From Mucilaginibacter lacusdianchii (GTDB lineage: Bacteria; Bacteroidota; Bacteroidia; Sphingobacteriales; Sphingobacteriaceae): a stretch of DNA of 64,000 nt. The stretch lies in assembly GCF_009770985.1 (NCBI RefSeq), contig NZ_WSRW01000003.1, positions 667,275 to 731,274 of the forward strand. Direction: 5' to 3'. A program made the translations under genes and the position numbers. A model generated the notes under the pieces. That model was not told the origin of the DNA. It saw only the letters and a list, made by a program, of their open reading frames with translations, and did no database searches. Positions 18,785-28,696 of the stretch are shown here, piece by piece (the first letter of the stretch is position 1; the number at the start of each line of letters is the position of its first letter).

Positions 18785-19210
18785 ATGATGAAAAACATAT
18801 TAGTACTGTGTACCGGCAACAGTTGCCGCAGCCAAATTGCCGAGGGGTATTTAAAACACTATGCCAATGGAAAGGCAAATATCTACAGCGCCGGTGTGGA
18901 AACACATGGGGTAAATCCAAAAGCCATTCAAACTATGGCCGAGGACGGTATTGATATTTCGGCTCATACATCTAATAACGTTGATGAATACAGTAACATT
19001 CCGTTTGATTACGTTATTACGGTTTGTGATAATGCCAAAGAACGTTGCCCGTTTTTTCCGACACAGGCTCAGCGTTTCCATCACAATTTTCCTGACCCGG
19101 CCAAAGCAACCGGCAGCGATGAAGAAGTGATGCAAGAGTTTAGAAAAGTGCGCGAGATGGTTAAGACGTACTGCAGAGAATTTATTGAAAGTAACGTTGT
19201 TAAATTATGA
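18785..19210 (+). CDS. arsC: Thioredoxin-coupled arsenate reductase, LMW-PTPase fold
   Basis: A 141-residue enzyme that reduces arsenate to arsenite. The CX5R phosphatase-like loop is CTGNSCRS with nucleophile Cys9. The redox pair is Cys81 and Cys88 in [10 protein letters not shown], equivalent to Cys82/Cys89 of the S. aureus pI258 enzyme, so recycling by thioredoxin is expected. Two tandem ATG codons exist (18785 and 18788); the second would give the family-typical MKNILVLC start. The stop overlaps the ACR3 start by 4 bp (ATGA). Confidence 0.93.
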   Translation: MMKNILVLCTGNSCRSQIAEGYLKHYANGKANIYSAGVETHGVNPKAIQTMAEDGIDISAHTSNNVDEYSNIPFDYVITVCDNAKERCPFFPTQAQRFHHNFPDPAKATGSDEEVMQEFRKVREMVKTYCREFIESNVVKL

Positions 19211-20277
19211 GTATCAATGATTGTTCACCGGCAGCCAATCGTAAACGACTAAGCTTTTTAGACCGTTACTTAACCTTGTGGATATTTGCTGCCATGGCAT
19301 TGGGGGTTGCATTAGGTAATTTTGTACCAGCATTGCCTAATATCATAAATAGTTACTCGAGTGGTACTACCAATGTGCCTTTAGCGATAGGGTTGATATT
19401 GATGATGTATCCGCCGCTTGCCAAAGTTAGGTATGAGGCGTTAGGAGAGGTTTTTAAAAATGTAAAAGTGTTAAGTGCTTCACTATTGCTCAACTGGGTT
19501 ATTGGGCCGTTGCTAATGTTTTTACTTGCGGTAGTGTTTATTCACAACCATCCGTCTTATATGGTGGGTCTTATATTAATTGGTATTGCACGTTGTATAG
19601 CAATGGTTATTGTTTGGAACGAGTTGGCCGATGGCAACCGTGAGTATGCTGCTGGGCTGGTAGCTTTGAACAGTGTTTTTCAGGTATTGTTGTATAGCTT
19701 TTATGCCTGGTTATTTATTACCGTGTTGCTGCCTTTATTTGGAATGCCTGGTTTGGCGGTAAATATATCCATAGGGCAAATTGCACAATCGGTAGCCATA
19801 TACTTGGGCATTCCATTCGTTGCTGGTGTGTTATCGCGATTTGTGTTCATCAGAGCAAAAGGGCAGGAGTGGTTTCAGCAAAAGTTCATTCCGCTGGTAT
19901 CGCCGGTTACTTTAATTGCGCTGCTTTTTACTATTGTAATTATGTTTAGCCTAAAAGGACAGCTTATTGTACACATACCGCTGGATGTAATACGCATAGC
20001 AGTTCCATTGGTTATTTATTTTGCCATCATGTTTGCCATCAGTTTTGCCATAGGTAAATATTTAGGTGCCGATTATTCAAAAAATGCTGCCATTGCCTTT
20101 ACTGCGGCAGGCAATAATTTTGAATTGGCTATTGCTGTGGCAATAGGTGTATTTGGTATCAATTCGGGCGAGGCGTTTGCAGGCGTAATAGGTCCGCTGG
20201 TTGAAGTACCAGCACTAATAGGGCTTGTGAACGTGGCTTTTTGGTTGCGCAACAGATATTACAAAACTTCATCGTAA
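19207..20277 (+). CDS. arsB: ACR3 family arsenite efflux permease
   Basis: A 356-residue inner-membrane carrier with about ten transmembrane helices that exports As(III). The conserved substrate Cys lies in [18 protein letters not shown] (about residue 135), and the family Glu is in the late [13 protein letters not shown] segment. Length is typical of ACR3. Translationally coupled to arsC by a 4-bp overlap. Often also named acr3 rather than arsB. Last gene of the operon. Confidence 0.93.
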   Translation: MSINDCSPAANRKRLSFLDRYLTLWIFAAMALGVALGNFVPALPNIINSYSSGTTNVPLAIGLILMMYPPLAKVRYEALGEVFKNVKVLSASLLLNWVIGPLLMFLLAVVFIHNHPSYMVGLILIGIARCIAMVIVWNELADGNREYAAGLVALNSVFQVLLYSFYAWLFITVLLPLFGMPGLAVNISIGQIAQSVAIYLGIPFVAGVLSRFVFIRAKGQEWFQQKFIPLVSPVTLIALLFTIVIMFSLKGQLIVHIPLDVIRIAVPLVIYFAIMFAISFAIGKYLGADYSKNAAIAFTAAGNNFELAIAVAIGVFGINSGEAFAGVIGPLVEVPALIGLVNVAFWLRNRYYKTSS

Positions 20278-20321
20278 TGATTAATGCACAACCCTTTTAC
20301 TGTTTTATTACACCATCGTTA

Positions 20322-21254
20322 TTAAACAGCATTAGCTGTATTTCGGGCGCTTTCTTCCGTCAGCTTTCCTGCAAAGTGTAGTTTTAAACAATGTAAAAAG
20401 TTTTGTATGGCAGGTGTTTGACGGCAAGTGGCTGCATACCAAGTCCGTTGACTAATAGCCTCGGGTAATGATAAGGTGACCAAATCTGTGCCGTTTAAAT
20501 AAGGTTTTACAATCCAATCAGCCATTACGGTTATGCCTAATCCAGCCTTAACCATTTCCATAATGGCGTCAGTATAATGTATGCGGTGCAGGCTTTTCAA
20601 ATTTACCTGATGCTGTTGAATTAAACTTTCAAACAATGGCGTATCCTGATAAGAAGGATCATATAAAGGCAAAATCAGCTCTTCATTTTCAAAGTCGGTA
20701 ATACTAACCTTTTCTTTCTTAGCCAACCGATGGTCGATTGGTGTTACCAATGCTAAGCGGTCATCAAAAATAGGCTCATACTTAATCTTCGTGTTCACCA
20801 TTTGTGTACGAACAATGGCGATATCCAAATCGCCACGCAACAAATACTCCAGCGGGCGGCGTGTAGCGTCAGATACGATATCGATATTTACATCAGGCCA
20901 ACTGGTTTTATAATGTTTAATGATGCTAGGCAGCCAATGATAAGCCGTATAACATTGCACACTAATATTAAGCTTACCCGTTTTACCGTTTTTAAAATTT
21001 TGTATATCCTCTTCTAACAGCTTGATTTCCGTCAAAATCCTTTCGGCACTCTTCAAAAATCTAAAGCCCTCGTCAGACAAGTGTAAACGTTTGCCTTGCC
21101 GGTGAAATATCTCGACGTCCAAAGCGCCCTCTAACTCTTTTAATTGATGGCTTAAAGCCGACTGCGTTAAGTGTAAAGAAGTGGCTGCTTTGGTTAACGT
21201 ACCTTCTTTAAATATAGTGTCCACTAACTTAAAGTGGTGTAGTGCAACATTCAT
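20322..21254 (-). CDS. LysR family transcriptional regulator, divergent from RND efflux operon
   Basis: A 310-residue LysR protein. HTH: TLTKAATSLHLTQSALSHQLKELE (about residues 18-41). The effector-binding domain begins around residue 90 (GKLNISVQCYTAYHWLPSIIK). The ATG at 21252-21254 is preferred to an upstream ATG at 21275, because it gives the usual short pre-HTH arm. It is transcribed away from the TolC-RND-adaptor operon starting at 21345, so it most likely regulates that operon; the effector is unknown. Confidence 0.87.
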   Translation of the reverse strand: MNVALHHFKLVDTIFKEGTLTKAATSLHLTQSALSHQLKELEGALDVEIFHRQGKRLHLSDEGFRFLKSAERILTEIKLLEEDIQNFKNGKTGKLNISVQCYTAYHWLPSIIKHYKTSWPDVNIDIVSDATRRPLEYLLRGDLDIAIVRTQMVNTKIKYEPIFDDRLALVTPIDHRLAKKEKVSITDFENEELILPLYDPSYQDTPLFESLIQQHQVNLKSLHRIHYTDAIMEMVKAGLGITVMADWIVKPYLNGTDLVTLSLPEAISQRTWYAATCRQTPAIQNFLHCLKLHFAGKLTEESARNTANAV

Positions 21255-21290
21255 ATTACAAATATTAATAAACAATACAAAATTAATTCA

Positions 21291-21322
21291 TTTTATTCAT
21301 ATAGGGCTTACCTTTACTTTTG
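21291..21322 (+). promoter_or_regulatory. Promoter of the TolC-RND-adaptor operon
   Basis: -7 element TACTTTTG (21315-21322) matches TAnnTTTG. A -33 element TTTT (21291-21294), one base off TTTG, lies 20 bp upstream. Repeated ATTCAT sequences around 21287-21300 overlap the weak -33 region and could be part of the LysR site. Leader about 20 nt. Confidence 0.55.
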
Positions 21323-21344
21323 TAAGTGTTAAAAAATATGCCGA

Positions 21345-22757
21345 ATGTTTAATAGAATAACAATTTCTGCGATTTTTGCCTTTGGTGCTTCCGTGGTTAC
21401 TGCATCATCAGCCTTTTCACAAATTCAATCTTTAGGCATGAAAGATGCCATCAGGTTAGGATTAGAAAACTACCCCACCATACAAGCAAGGCAAAATCAG
21501 CTTAAAGCATCGCAATCGTACTTAAAAGAAACGAAAACAGAATACCTGCCCGATTGGAATTTTTCGGCCCAGCAGGATTATGGTACCGTTAATGGTCAAA
21601 ATGGTCCACTGTTCGGCTATCGTGGTTTGTCAGTAGCCTCTTCAGGACCGGCGCAACCCACTCAAAATTGGAATGCCGCTTTTGGTGCCTTGTACCTCAC
21701 CAACGTTAATTGGGACTTTTTCACCTTTGGTCGTGCACTTGAAAAAATCAAGGTGCAGCAAAATGTTGTAAATCGTGACAAAGCCGATTTAGGTCAACAG
21801 CAATTTCAGCATGAAGTACGCGTGGCATCCGCTTACCTAAATTTGCTTGCGGCGCAACGCCTTGTAAAAGTACAGGGAGATAATTTAAACCGTACGCTTG
21901 AAATTCGTAGAGTGGTTGTAGCTCGCGTAAGCAATGGGTTAAATCCGGGGGTAGATTCATCATTGGCAAATGCTGAAGTATCAAATGCCCGCATACAACT
22001 TACCAATGCCCAGCAAAATGAGCAGGAGCAGGTAAACCAGCTTTCACAGTACTTGGGGTTACCTACTCCGCCACCCGATTTTTTACTGGATAGTGCCTTT
22101 ATCGTTAAAAATCCGACTAATCCCGATCCTGCTTCCAAAATAAATCTGGATAATCACCCGATATTGCAATTTTACCGAAACCGTGTAAACGTTAGTAACG
22201 AGCAGGCTAAATATTTGAAAACGTTCGCTTATCCTACATTCAGCTTATTTGGTGTGTTTCAGGGCAGGGGCTCCGGGTTTCAATCAGCTGTGCAAAATGA
22301 GCCATTGGCATATACCAGCAGTTACAGTAGGGGCATTGATCCAACCCGATATAATTACTTGGTGGGTATAGCTACCGTATGGAATTTCACGAGCCTGTTT
22401 CGTACCAAGTACCAGGTACAGTCTCAAAAGTTCACGTCGTTGCAGTATCAGGATGAGTACAACCAGGTAAGCCAGCAATTGCAGAACCAGCAGGCTTTGG
22501 CTGAAACGCGTATTAATAATGCTATACGGAATTCGGTTGAAGCACCGCAGCAAATTAAAGCCGCTAATGACGCTTATGTTCAAAAAACGACGTTGTACCG
22601 CAATGGCTTAGCCAACATTACCGACCTGCAACAGGCTTTGTTTACGCTGTATCGTGCCGAAACGAACAACTATATAGCATACAACAACGTTTGGCAGGCG
22701 CTGCTTTTTAAAGCGGCATCAACCGGCGATTTCGATTTGTTTATCAATAACTTTTAA
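21345..22757 (+). CDS. TolC family outer-membrane efflux channel
   Basis: A 470-residue protein with a signal peptide (about 1-26, ending in AFSQ) followed by the two OEP repeats of long coiled-coil helices: AIRLGLENYPTIQARQNQL near 36 and the second around 260. Gln/Asn-rich helices (VSQQLQNQQALAETRINNA) are typical. It forms the outer-membrane exit duct of the tripartite pump whose RND and adaptor genes follow at 30 bp and 61 bp spacings. Confidence 0.9.
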   Translation: MFNRITISAIFAFGASVVTASSAFSQIQSLGMKDAIRLGLENYPTIQARQNQLKASQSYLKETKTEYLPDWNFSAQQDYGTVNGQNGPLFGYRGLSVASSGPAQPTQNWNAAFGALYLTNVNWDFFTFGRALEKIKVQQNVVNRDKADLGQQQFQHEVRVASAYLNLLAAQRLVKVQGDNLNRTLEIRRVVVARVSNGLNPGVDSSLANAEVSNARIQLTNAQQNEQEQVNQLSQYLGLPTPPPDFLLDSAFIVKNPTNPDPASKINLDNHPILQFYRNRVNVSNEQAKYLKTFAYPTFSLFGVFQGRGSGFQSAVQNEPLAYTSSYSRGIDPTRYNYLVGIATVWNFTSLFRTKYQVQSQKFTSLQYQDEYNQVSQQLQNQQALAETRINNAIRNSVEAPQQIKAANDAYVQKTTLYRNGLANITDLQQALFTLYRAETNNYIAYNNVWQALLFKAASTGDFDLFINNF

Positions 22758-22786
22758 CGGTTAAACCCTCATACAATCTATTATAA

Positions 22787-25700
22787 ATGGGATTAATAAA
22801 ATTCGCGTTACGCAAGCCCATCAGTATTTTAGTGCTGGTAGCTGGTTTGTTTTTCTTTGGTCTTAACGCTATCCGAAGCATCAAGATCGATATCTTTCCC
22901 GACCTGAACCTGCCGGTTATTTACATATCGCACCCATATGGCGGTTATACTCCAAGCCAAATGGAGTCTTACTTTGGTAAGCAGTATGTAAACCTACTGC
23001 TATATGTGTCGGGTGTAAAAAGCATTGAAACCCGCAATATACAAGGTTTAACCTTAATTAAATTAACGTTTTACGAGGGTACTAATATGGCCCAGGCCGC
23101 TGCGGAGGTAACGGGCTATACCAACAGGGCGCAGGCCATCTTTCCGCCTGGTACACAGCCGCCGTTTATTTTGCGGTTTGATGCCTCAACACTACCGATA
23201 GGGCAGCTGGTGCTAAGCAGTCCTAAACGGAGCAACAATGAGTTGCTTGATTTAGCCAACGTTTATGTACGTTCGTCATTTACTTCTGTTCCTGGTTTGG
23301 TATCTCCTGCGCCGTTTGGTGGTAACACCCGTACGGTGGTTATTAAGGTAGACCCGCAACTACTACGTTCGCACAACTTGACGCCCGATCAAATTGTAAC
23401 CGCCCTGCGCGAAAATAACCAGAACTCACCGGCAGGTAACGTACGTATTGGCGACTATAATTACCTGACACCAAGTAATACCTCTATTAAAACTATTCCC
23501 GATTTTGGCAATATACCATTATACCGCAACGGCGTGCAAACCCTGTTTCTACGTGATGTGGCTACGGTAGAAGATGGCGCGGATATTACCAGCAGTTATG
23601 CCTTGGTAAATGGCAAGCGTTCTGTGTATCTGCCTATTACCAAATCAGCAGATGCCTCGACTTGGGAAGTAGTTCAAAACCTAAAGAAGGCCATACCACG
23701 ATTTCAAAGTTTATTACCCGAAGACGTAAAGCTTTCGTATGAGTTTGACCAATCGGTTTACGTAATTAATGCGGTAAAAAGCTTGGCCGAAGAAGGTGCT
23801 ATTGGTGCAGTGCTTACCGGTTTAATGGTATTGCTATTCTTGGGCGACCGCCGTGGCGCGCTGATTGTAATTCTTACCATACCGGCCTCCATTGTATCCG
23901 GCATCTTATTTCTGTCGCTGTTTCATCAAACCATCAACATCATGACACTAAGCGGTCTGTCGCTGGCTATCGGTATTTTGGTTGATGAATCGACGGTGAC
24001 CATCGAAAATATTCACCAGCATTTTGATATGGGTAAACCCAAGGCTTTGGCTATCTGGGACGCCTGTAAGGAAATTGCTTTTCCTAAATTGCTGATTTTG
24101 TTTTGTATTCTGGCAGTGTTTGCACCAGCCTTTACCATGACCGGTATTCCGGGAGCACTATTTTTGCCGCTGGCACTGGCTATCGGGTTTTCCATGATTA
24201 CCTCTTATTTTCTGGCACAAACCTTCGTGCCCATTATGGCCAACTGGCTGATGGTAAACAAGCACGAGAAAAAGAATTTTACGCTGGAGGATGAGGGTAC
24301 TGAAGAAGAAGAAAAAGAGGAATTGATAAAACATGCCACCGAAGGCGGTCATGGTGAAAAGCAGACCAAGTTCGATCGCTTTCGTTTGGGCTTTATGCGT
24401 TTGATGGACAAAATGCTGCCACGGCGTAAGTTTATCGTAATTTTGTACGCAGTAGGCTCAATTGCATTGGCCGCTCTTTTGTTTCTTACCATTGGACGTG
24501 ATGTATTGCCTAAAGTAAATTCGGGAACCTTCCAGGTTAGGCTTCGTGCACCAGATGGTACGCGTTTGGAGCGTACAGAATCTATTACTGTTAAAGCACT
24601 AAAGGTGTTAGGCGATATGGTAGGTAAAGATAAAATTGCAGTAACGTCAGCCTTCGTTGGTTCTCATCCGTCGCAATTTTCCACCAGTCCAATTTATTTG
24701 TTTATGGCTGGTCCGCAGGAGGCGGTTATGCAGGTAAACCTGACGGAAGATTTTAAAGGTAATCTTGACGATTTGAAAGAAGATTTCAGAATTAGAATGC
24801 GCAAAGCTTTGCCTAACGTTAAGCTGTCTTTTGAGCCGATTGAATTAACCGATAAAATTTTGAGCCAGGGATCGCCTACACCAATAGAAATAGCTATATC
24901 TGGTAAAAATAAAAAGCAAAATGTAGTTTATGCCTTTAAGGTACTTGAAAAGTTAAAGAAGATAGATTACCTACGCGATGCACAGATAGCCCAATCATTC
25001 CGTTACCCTGCGGTAAATATTTATATTGACAGGGTGCGTGCAGCGCAACTGGGCGTTGGCTTGAGTGATATTTCTCGTTCGCTTACGGCATCTACATCAT
25101 CATCACGCTTTACTGAAAAGAACGTTTGGCTGGATGAAAAAGTTGGCCTGAGTTATAGTGTGCAAGTACAAGTGCCCGAATATCAAATGGCAAGTGTAAA
25201 CGATATCAAAGAAATTCCAATTACAGCTAATCAGCGCCGCCCCGTGCTAGGCGACGTTGCAGATGTTAAGGTAGATACCACCTATGGGGAAAACGATAAT
25301 ATCGGTGCCATCCCAACTATTTCAGTAACAGCTAACCTGCACAAAAAAGATTTGGGTACGGCAACTGATGATGTAAGAGAAGCCATCAAATCGTTAGGTG
25401 AATTGCCGAGGGGCTTAACTATTGAGCCACGTGGCTTGGGCCAAACGCTAACCGATACTTTAGGTAGCTTACAATCTGGATTGATGATCGCCATTTTGGT
25501 GATATACCTCATGCTGGCGGCTAACTTCCAATCATTTAAAATGTCGTTTGTGGTATTATCAACTGTTCCGGCCGTAATTTTTGGTTCGCTGTTATTAGTA
25601 ATGGCAACCGGTGCTACGCTCAACCTGCAATCGTATATGGGTATGATCATGTCAGTAGGTGTGTCTATCTCTAATGCGGTGCTGTTAATAACCAATGCCG

Positions 25701-26053
25701 AAGAATTGCGTAAATTCAACGGAGATGCATTAAAATCTGCCCGCGAGGCCGTTGCACTGCGTTTGCGTCCAATTTTAATGACCAGTTTAGCCATGATTGT
25801 AGGTATGATTCCAATGGCATCTGGTTTAGGTGAAGGTGGCGATCAAACGTCACCGCTGGGCCGTGCAGTAATCGGCGGACTGTTGTTTTCCACTTTTGCA
25901 TCCCTGCTTATATTGCCGCTGGTGTTTGCATGGGTACAAGGTAATACTACCACACAATCCGTGTCACTCGACCCAGAAGATGAGGAAAGCAAATACTTTG
26001 TACCGGCACATCATGGTTCAACCGCAAAAGCACTGCAACCAGCCGGAAATTAA
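22787..26053 (+). CDS. RND family efflux permease
   Basis: A 1088-residue inner-membrane proton-driven transporter, length normal for the AcrB/CusA group. First TM is at about residues 10-28, followed by porter-domain sequence (DIFPDLNLPVIYIS). The TM4 signature reads GILVDESTVTIENIHQH, so the usual Asp-Asp pair is Asp-Glu. The second half begins near residue 545 and ends in LILPLVFAWVQG. A charged insert (about 493-520, EGTEEEEKEE) lies in the central cytoplasmic linker. The substrate cannot be assigned; the sensor may be the divergent LysR regulator. Confidence 0.92.
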   Translation: MGLIKFALRKPISILVLVAGLFFFGLNAIRSIKIDIFPDLNLPVIYISHPYGGYTPSQMESYFGKQYVNLLLYVSGVKSIETRNIQGLTLIKLTFYEGTNMAQAAAEVTGYTNRAQAIFPPGTQPPFILRFDASTLPIGQLVLSSPKRSNNELLDLANVYVRSSFTSVPGLVSPAPFGGNTRTVVIKVDPQLLRSHNLTPDQIVTALRENNQNSPAGNVRIGDYNYLTPSNTSIKTIPDFGNIPLYRNGVQTLFLRDVATVEDGADITSSYALVNGKRSVYLPITKSADASTWEVVQNLKKAIPRFQSLLPEDVKLSYEFDQSVYVINAVKSLAEEGAIGAVLTGLMVLLFLGDRRGALIVILTIPASIVSGILFLSLFHQTINIMTLSGLSLAIGILVDESTVTIENIHQHFDMGKPKALAIWDACKEIAFPKLLILFCILAVFAPAFTMTGIPGALFLPLALAIGFSMITSYFLAQTFVPIMANWLMVNKHEKKNFTLEDEGTEEEEKEELIKHATEGGHGEKQTKFDRFRLGFMRLMDKMLPRRKFIVILYAVGSIALAALLFLTIGRDVLPKVNSGTFQVRLRAPDGTRLERTESITVKALKVLGDMVGKDKIAVTSAFVGSHPSQFSTSPIYLFMAGPQEAVMQVNLTEDFKGNLDDLKEDFRIRMRKALPNVKLSFEPIELTDKILSQGSPTPIEIAISGKNKKQNVVYAFKVLEKLKKIDYLRDAQIAQSFRYPAVNIYIDRVRAAQLGVGLSDISRSLTASTSSSRFTEKNVWLDEKVGLSYSVQVQVPEYQMASVNDIKEIPITANQRRPVLGDVADVKVDTTYGENDNIGAIPTISVTANLHKKDLGTATDDVREAIKSLGELPRGLTIEPRGLGQTLTDTLGSLQSGLMIAILVIYLMLAANFQSFKMSFVVLSTVPAVIFGSLLLVMATGATLNLQSYMGMIMSVGVSISNAVLLITNAEELRKFNGDALKSAREAVALRLRPILMTSLAMIVGMIPMASGLGEGGDQTSPLGRAVIGGLLFSTFASLLILPLVFAWVQGNTTTQSVSLDPEDEESKYFVPAHHGSTAKALQPAGN

Positions 26054-26114
26054 TTTGAAAGGATAATCACTAACAAGAAAGAATTCACTCAACGAACAAT
26101 AATTAAACAAGAAG

Positions 26115-27275
26115 ATGAAAATTCTGAACCCTACATATATCTGTTCTGTGTTCCTGGCTGCAGCCACGCTGAGCCTGTCGGCCTGCCATTCAGATGAAAA
26201 AGAAAAGGCGGAGCGGCAAGAGGCTCAGCGCCAGCAGCAGGATATTGAAGTGCCGCCTGTTGAGGCGGTTACCTTAACTAAAGGCAAGCTATCATCAAGC
26301 CTGCAAGTACCTGGCGAATTAATGCCATATCAGCAAGTAAGCTTATATGCCAAAGTAAACAGTTATGTAAAGCAATACGTGGTAGACGTAGGTTCGGAGG
26401 TGCACAAAGGCCAGTTGCTTATACAACTGGAGGCACCCGAAATGAATTCGCAGCTAAATTCAGCTAAGGCACGTATTCGCCAGCAAGAGGCCATCTATCT
26501 GGCCAGCAAAGCTACTTATGACCGCCTATTCAACACTGCTAAAACACCGGGTACAATTGCCCAAAACGATTTGGAACAAGCTGATGCCCGACGCAAGGCT
26601 GATTTAGCAAATATGGAGGCGGCTAAATCGGCTTATCAGGAAGTAGCGTCAAACCTGGCTTATCTGCAAATACGCGCGCCGTTTGACGGCGTGGTTTCTG
26701 AACGTAACGCTAGTTTGGGTGCATATGTTGGTCCGGCAGGGCAGGGGTCGGCTACGCCGTTACTGGTTATTCAGCAGCAACGTAAGTTGCGTTTGGTAAT
26801 TTCGGTTCCCGAGGTAAATACGGGTGGTTTAAGCAATCGCGAGTCTGTGAACTTTACCGTCAGAGCTTTACCAAACCAAAACTTTACCGCCCGCATTAAA
26901 CGCTTGGCCGGTGCCTTAGATCCGCGCCTGCGTTCAGAACGTTTAGAAATGGACGTTGATAACAGCACTAAAAAGTTACTGCCCGGCATGTATGCCGAGG
27001 TTAATGTACCTATGCAGTCAAAAGACAGCACGTTTGTTATTCCAACAACCGCGTTGGTACAATCTACGGAAAAAGTATTTGTTATTCGCATTGATGCCAA
27101 TCACCATGCGCAATGGGTAGATGTGCAAAAAGGTTTGCAAGGAAAGGATGGCGTCGAAATATATGGTAAAGGCCTGAACCCAGGCGACAAGTTGGTTAAA
27201 ACAGCTACCGACGAAATCAGAGACGGTCAGCCGGTAAAAGAAACTCCTGCAAAAAAAGACGAAACGAAAATTTAA
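26115..27275 (+). CDS. RND efflux periplasmic adaptor (membrane fusion) lipoprotein
   Basis: A 386-residue HlyD-like adaptor. A lipobox (LSLSAC, Cys about 24) marks it as a lipoprotein. Next come a polar linker, lipoyl half-motif (VDVGSEVHKGQLLIQLEAPE), helical hairpin (about 115-185), second lipoyl half (IRAPFDGVVSERNASLGAYVG) and beta-barrel (LPGMYAEVNVP). It bridges the RND pump and TolC. Here it is the last gene of the operon, TolC-RND-adaptor, followed by a very strong terminator. Confidence 0.92.
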   Translation: MKILNPTYICSVFLAAATLSLSACHSDEKEKAERQEAQRQQQDIEVPPVEAVTLTKGKLSSSLQVPGELMPYQQVSLYAKVNSYVKQYVVDVGSEVHKGQLLIQLEAPEMNSQLNSAKARIRQQEAIYLASKATYDRLFNTAKTPGTIAQNDLEQADARRKADLANMEAAKSAYQEVASNLAYLQIRAPFDGVVSERNASLGAYVGPAGQGSATPLLVIQQQRKLRLVISVPEVNTGGLSNRESVNFTVRALPNQNFTARIKRLAGALDPRLRSERLEMDVDNSTKKLLPGMYAEVNVPMQSKDSTFVIPTTALVQSTEKVFVIRIDANHHAQWVDVQKGLQGKDGVEIYGKGLNPGDKLVKTATDEIRDGQPVKETPAKKDETKI

Positions 27276-27291
27276 ACGAATTGATTGTTTA

Positions 27292-27343
27292 ATATTAAGC
27301 TAAAAAGGGAAGCTGCAAATAGCTTCCCTTTTTAGCTTAATAT
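27292..27343. terminator. Strong terminator after efflux operon
   Basis: A perfect 23-bp stem: 27292-27314 pairs with 27321-27343, 6-nt loop, with internal A and T runs. It closes the efflux operon and can also terminate transcripts from the convergent pyr operon. Confidence 0.92.
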
Positions 27344-27407
27344 CGGTTGATAAGACTTTATAGAATAATTATAGCATCGTTTTACTCAATAGTGTGGGTA
27401 TAGCTTC

Positions 27408-27689
27408 TTATAAGTTATTCATACCCTCTTGAAATATCCGCGCCTCAATAGTGCCAATAATATCGCCATTGATGTAAACACTGATGGCATTTTTAGTTTT
27501 GCTTAGTTGCAAACGACCTTTAAACAAGCGGCCATCACCGCCATATATAAAATCGAATAATGGGTTCAGGCTTTCCTTACGGCATACCAGTTCTTTGCCC
27601 AGCTGTTTAACAATCAGCCTTACCTTATTTGGTTTTTCTTTTTCAGGTTCAACTTTTAAGATATAATCATGATGCAATCTAAATTCCAT
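27408..27689 (-). CDS. Small conserved protein in pyr operon, unknown function
   Basis: A 93-residue soluble protein, predominantly beta by pattern (HHDYILKVEPEK, VRLIVKQLGKELV, NAISVYINGDIIGTIEA). No signal peptide and no recognised motif. It starts 11 bp after the pyrB stop on the same strand and is therefore probably the last gene of pyrR-pyrB-orf93. The position alone does not show a pyrimidine role. Confidence 0.7.
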   Translation of the reverse strand: MEFRLHHDYILKVEPEKEKPNKVRLIVKQLGKELVCRKESLNPLFDFIYGGDGRLFKGRLQLSKTKNAISVYINGDIIGTIEARIFQEGMNNL

Positions 27690-27700
27690 ACGGGGTGGTA

Positions 27701-28624
27701 TTAATTTTGTCCGGCCAACAGATACAATACCGCCATACGCACGGCCACACCATTTTCTACCTGATCCAGGATAATGGATTGCTTGCTGTCGGCCACATCA
27801 CTGGTAATTTCCACACCTCGATTAATAGGGCCAGGGTGCATAATGGTAATCTCTTTTTCCAGGTTATCTAGAATCTGTTTATTTAGCCCATACAACATGG
27901 TATACTCACGTAAAGACGGGAAGTACTTAATGTCCTGGCGTTCTAACTGGATGCGTAGCATATTAGCTACATCACACCAATTTAGTGCTTTAATTAAGTC
28001 GTGTTCTACCTTAACACCCAAAGAGCCAATGTATTTAGGAATCAATGTGGTGGGGCCGCATACCATCACTTCTGCACCCAGTTGTTTCAAGCAAAGGATG
28101 TTAGAAAGAGCTACACGTGAGTGCAATACATCGCCCACAATTACTACTTTTTTACCAGCTACATCACCATATTTTTCGCGAATGGAAAAGGCATCCAACA
28201 GCGCCTGGGTGGGGTGCTCATGTGCGCCATCGCCGGCGTTTACTATCTGAGACTTTACATGTTTTGACAAGAATACACCAGCACCTGCATACGGATGGCG
28301 CATTACTACCATGTCCACTTTCATGGCCAATATATTGTTCACCGTATCAATCAGTGTTTCGCCTTTGCTTACTGAGGATGAAGAGGCAGCAAAGTTTAGC
28401 GTATCTGCTGATAGACGGCGTTCGGCCAATTCAAAAGACAGGCGGGTTCGGGTAGAGTTTTCGAAGAAAATATTAGCAATAGTTACATCGCGCAATGATG
28501 GTACTTTTTTGATGGGGCGGTTAATAACAGATTTGAAGTTATCTGCCGTTTCAAAAATCAATTCAATATCATTGCGGTTTAAATCTTTAATCCCTAATAA
28601 GTGTCGTGTGCTTAGCCCTGCCAT
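27701..28624 (-). CDS. pyrB: Aspartate carbamoyltransferase catalytic chain
   Basis: A 307-residue enzyme that joins carbamoyl phosphate and aspartate in the second step of pyrimidine synthesis. Carbamoyl phosphate site: FFENSTRTRLSFE (about residues 53-65); the loop SSSVSKGETLIDT supplies active-site Ser and Lys; HPTQALLDAF (about 137) and the late HPGPINRGVE segment are also present. Usual length. No pyrI is adjacent. It follows pyrR by 72 bp on the same strand. Confidence 0.95.
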   Translation of the reverse strand: MAGLSTRHLLGIKDLNRNDIELIFETADNFKSVINRPIKKVPSLRDVTIANIFFENSTRTRLSFELAERRLSADTLNFAASSSSVSKGETLIDTVNNILAMKVDMVVMRHPYAGAGVFLSKHVKSQIVNAGDGAHEHPTQALLDAFSIREKYGDVAGKKVVIVGDVLHSRVALSNILCLKQLGAEVMVCGPTTLIPKYIGSLGVKVEHDLIKALNWCDVANMLRIQLERQDIKYFPSLREYTMLYGLNKQILDNLEKEITIMHPGPINRGVEITSDVADSKQSIILDQVENGVAVRMAVLYLLAGQN

Positions 28625-28696
28625 TTGTTATATTTCGGATATCGATTACTCGATTGCGTATTGTATTATGTTGATTAATTTGATTTAGGTAAAAGT

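Noticed and set aside
17837-20277. Arsenic operon as a recently acquired island
   Set aside because: No flanking repeats, integrase, tRNA or obvious shift in base composition; it could be native or old.
25282-25794. 170-codon ORF on the minus strand inside the RND pump gene
   Set aside because: It lies completely within a conserved gene on the other strand; long antisense frames are expected there from codon bias.
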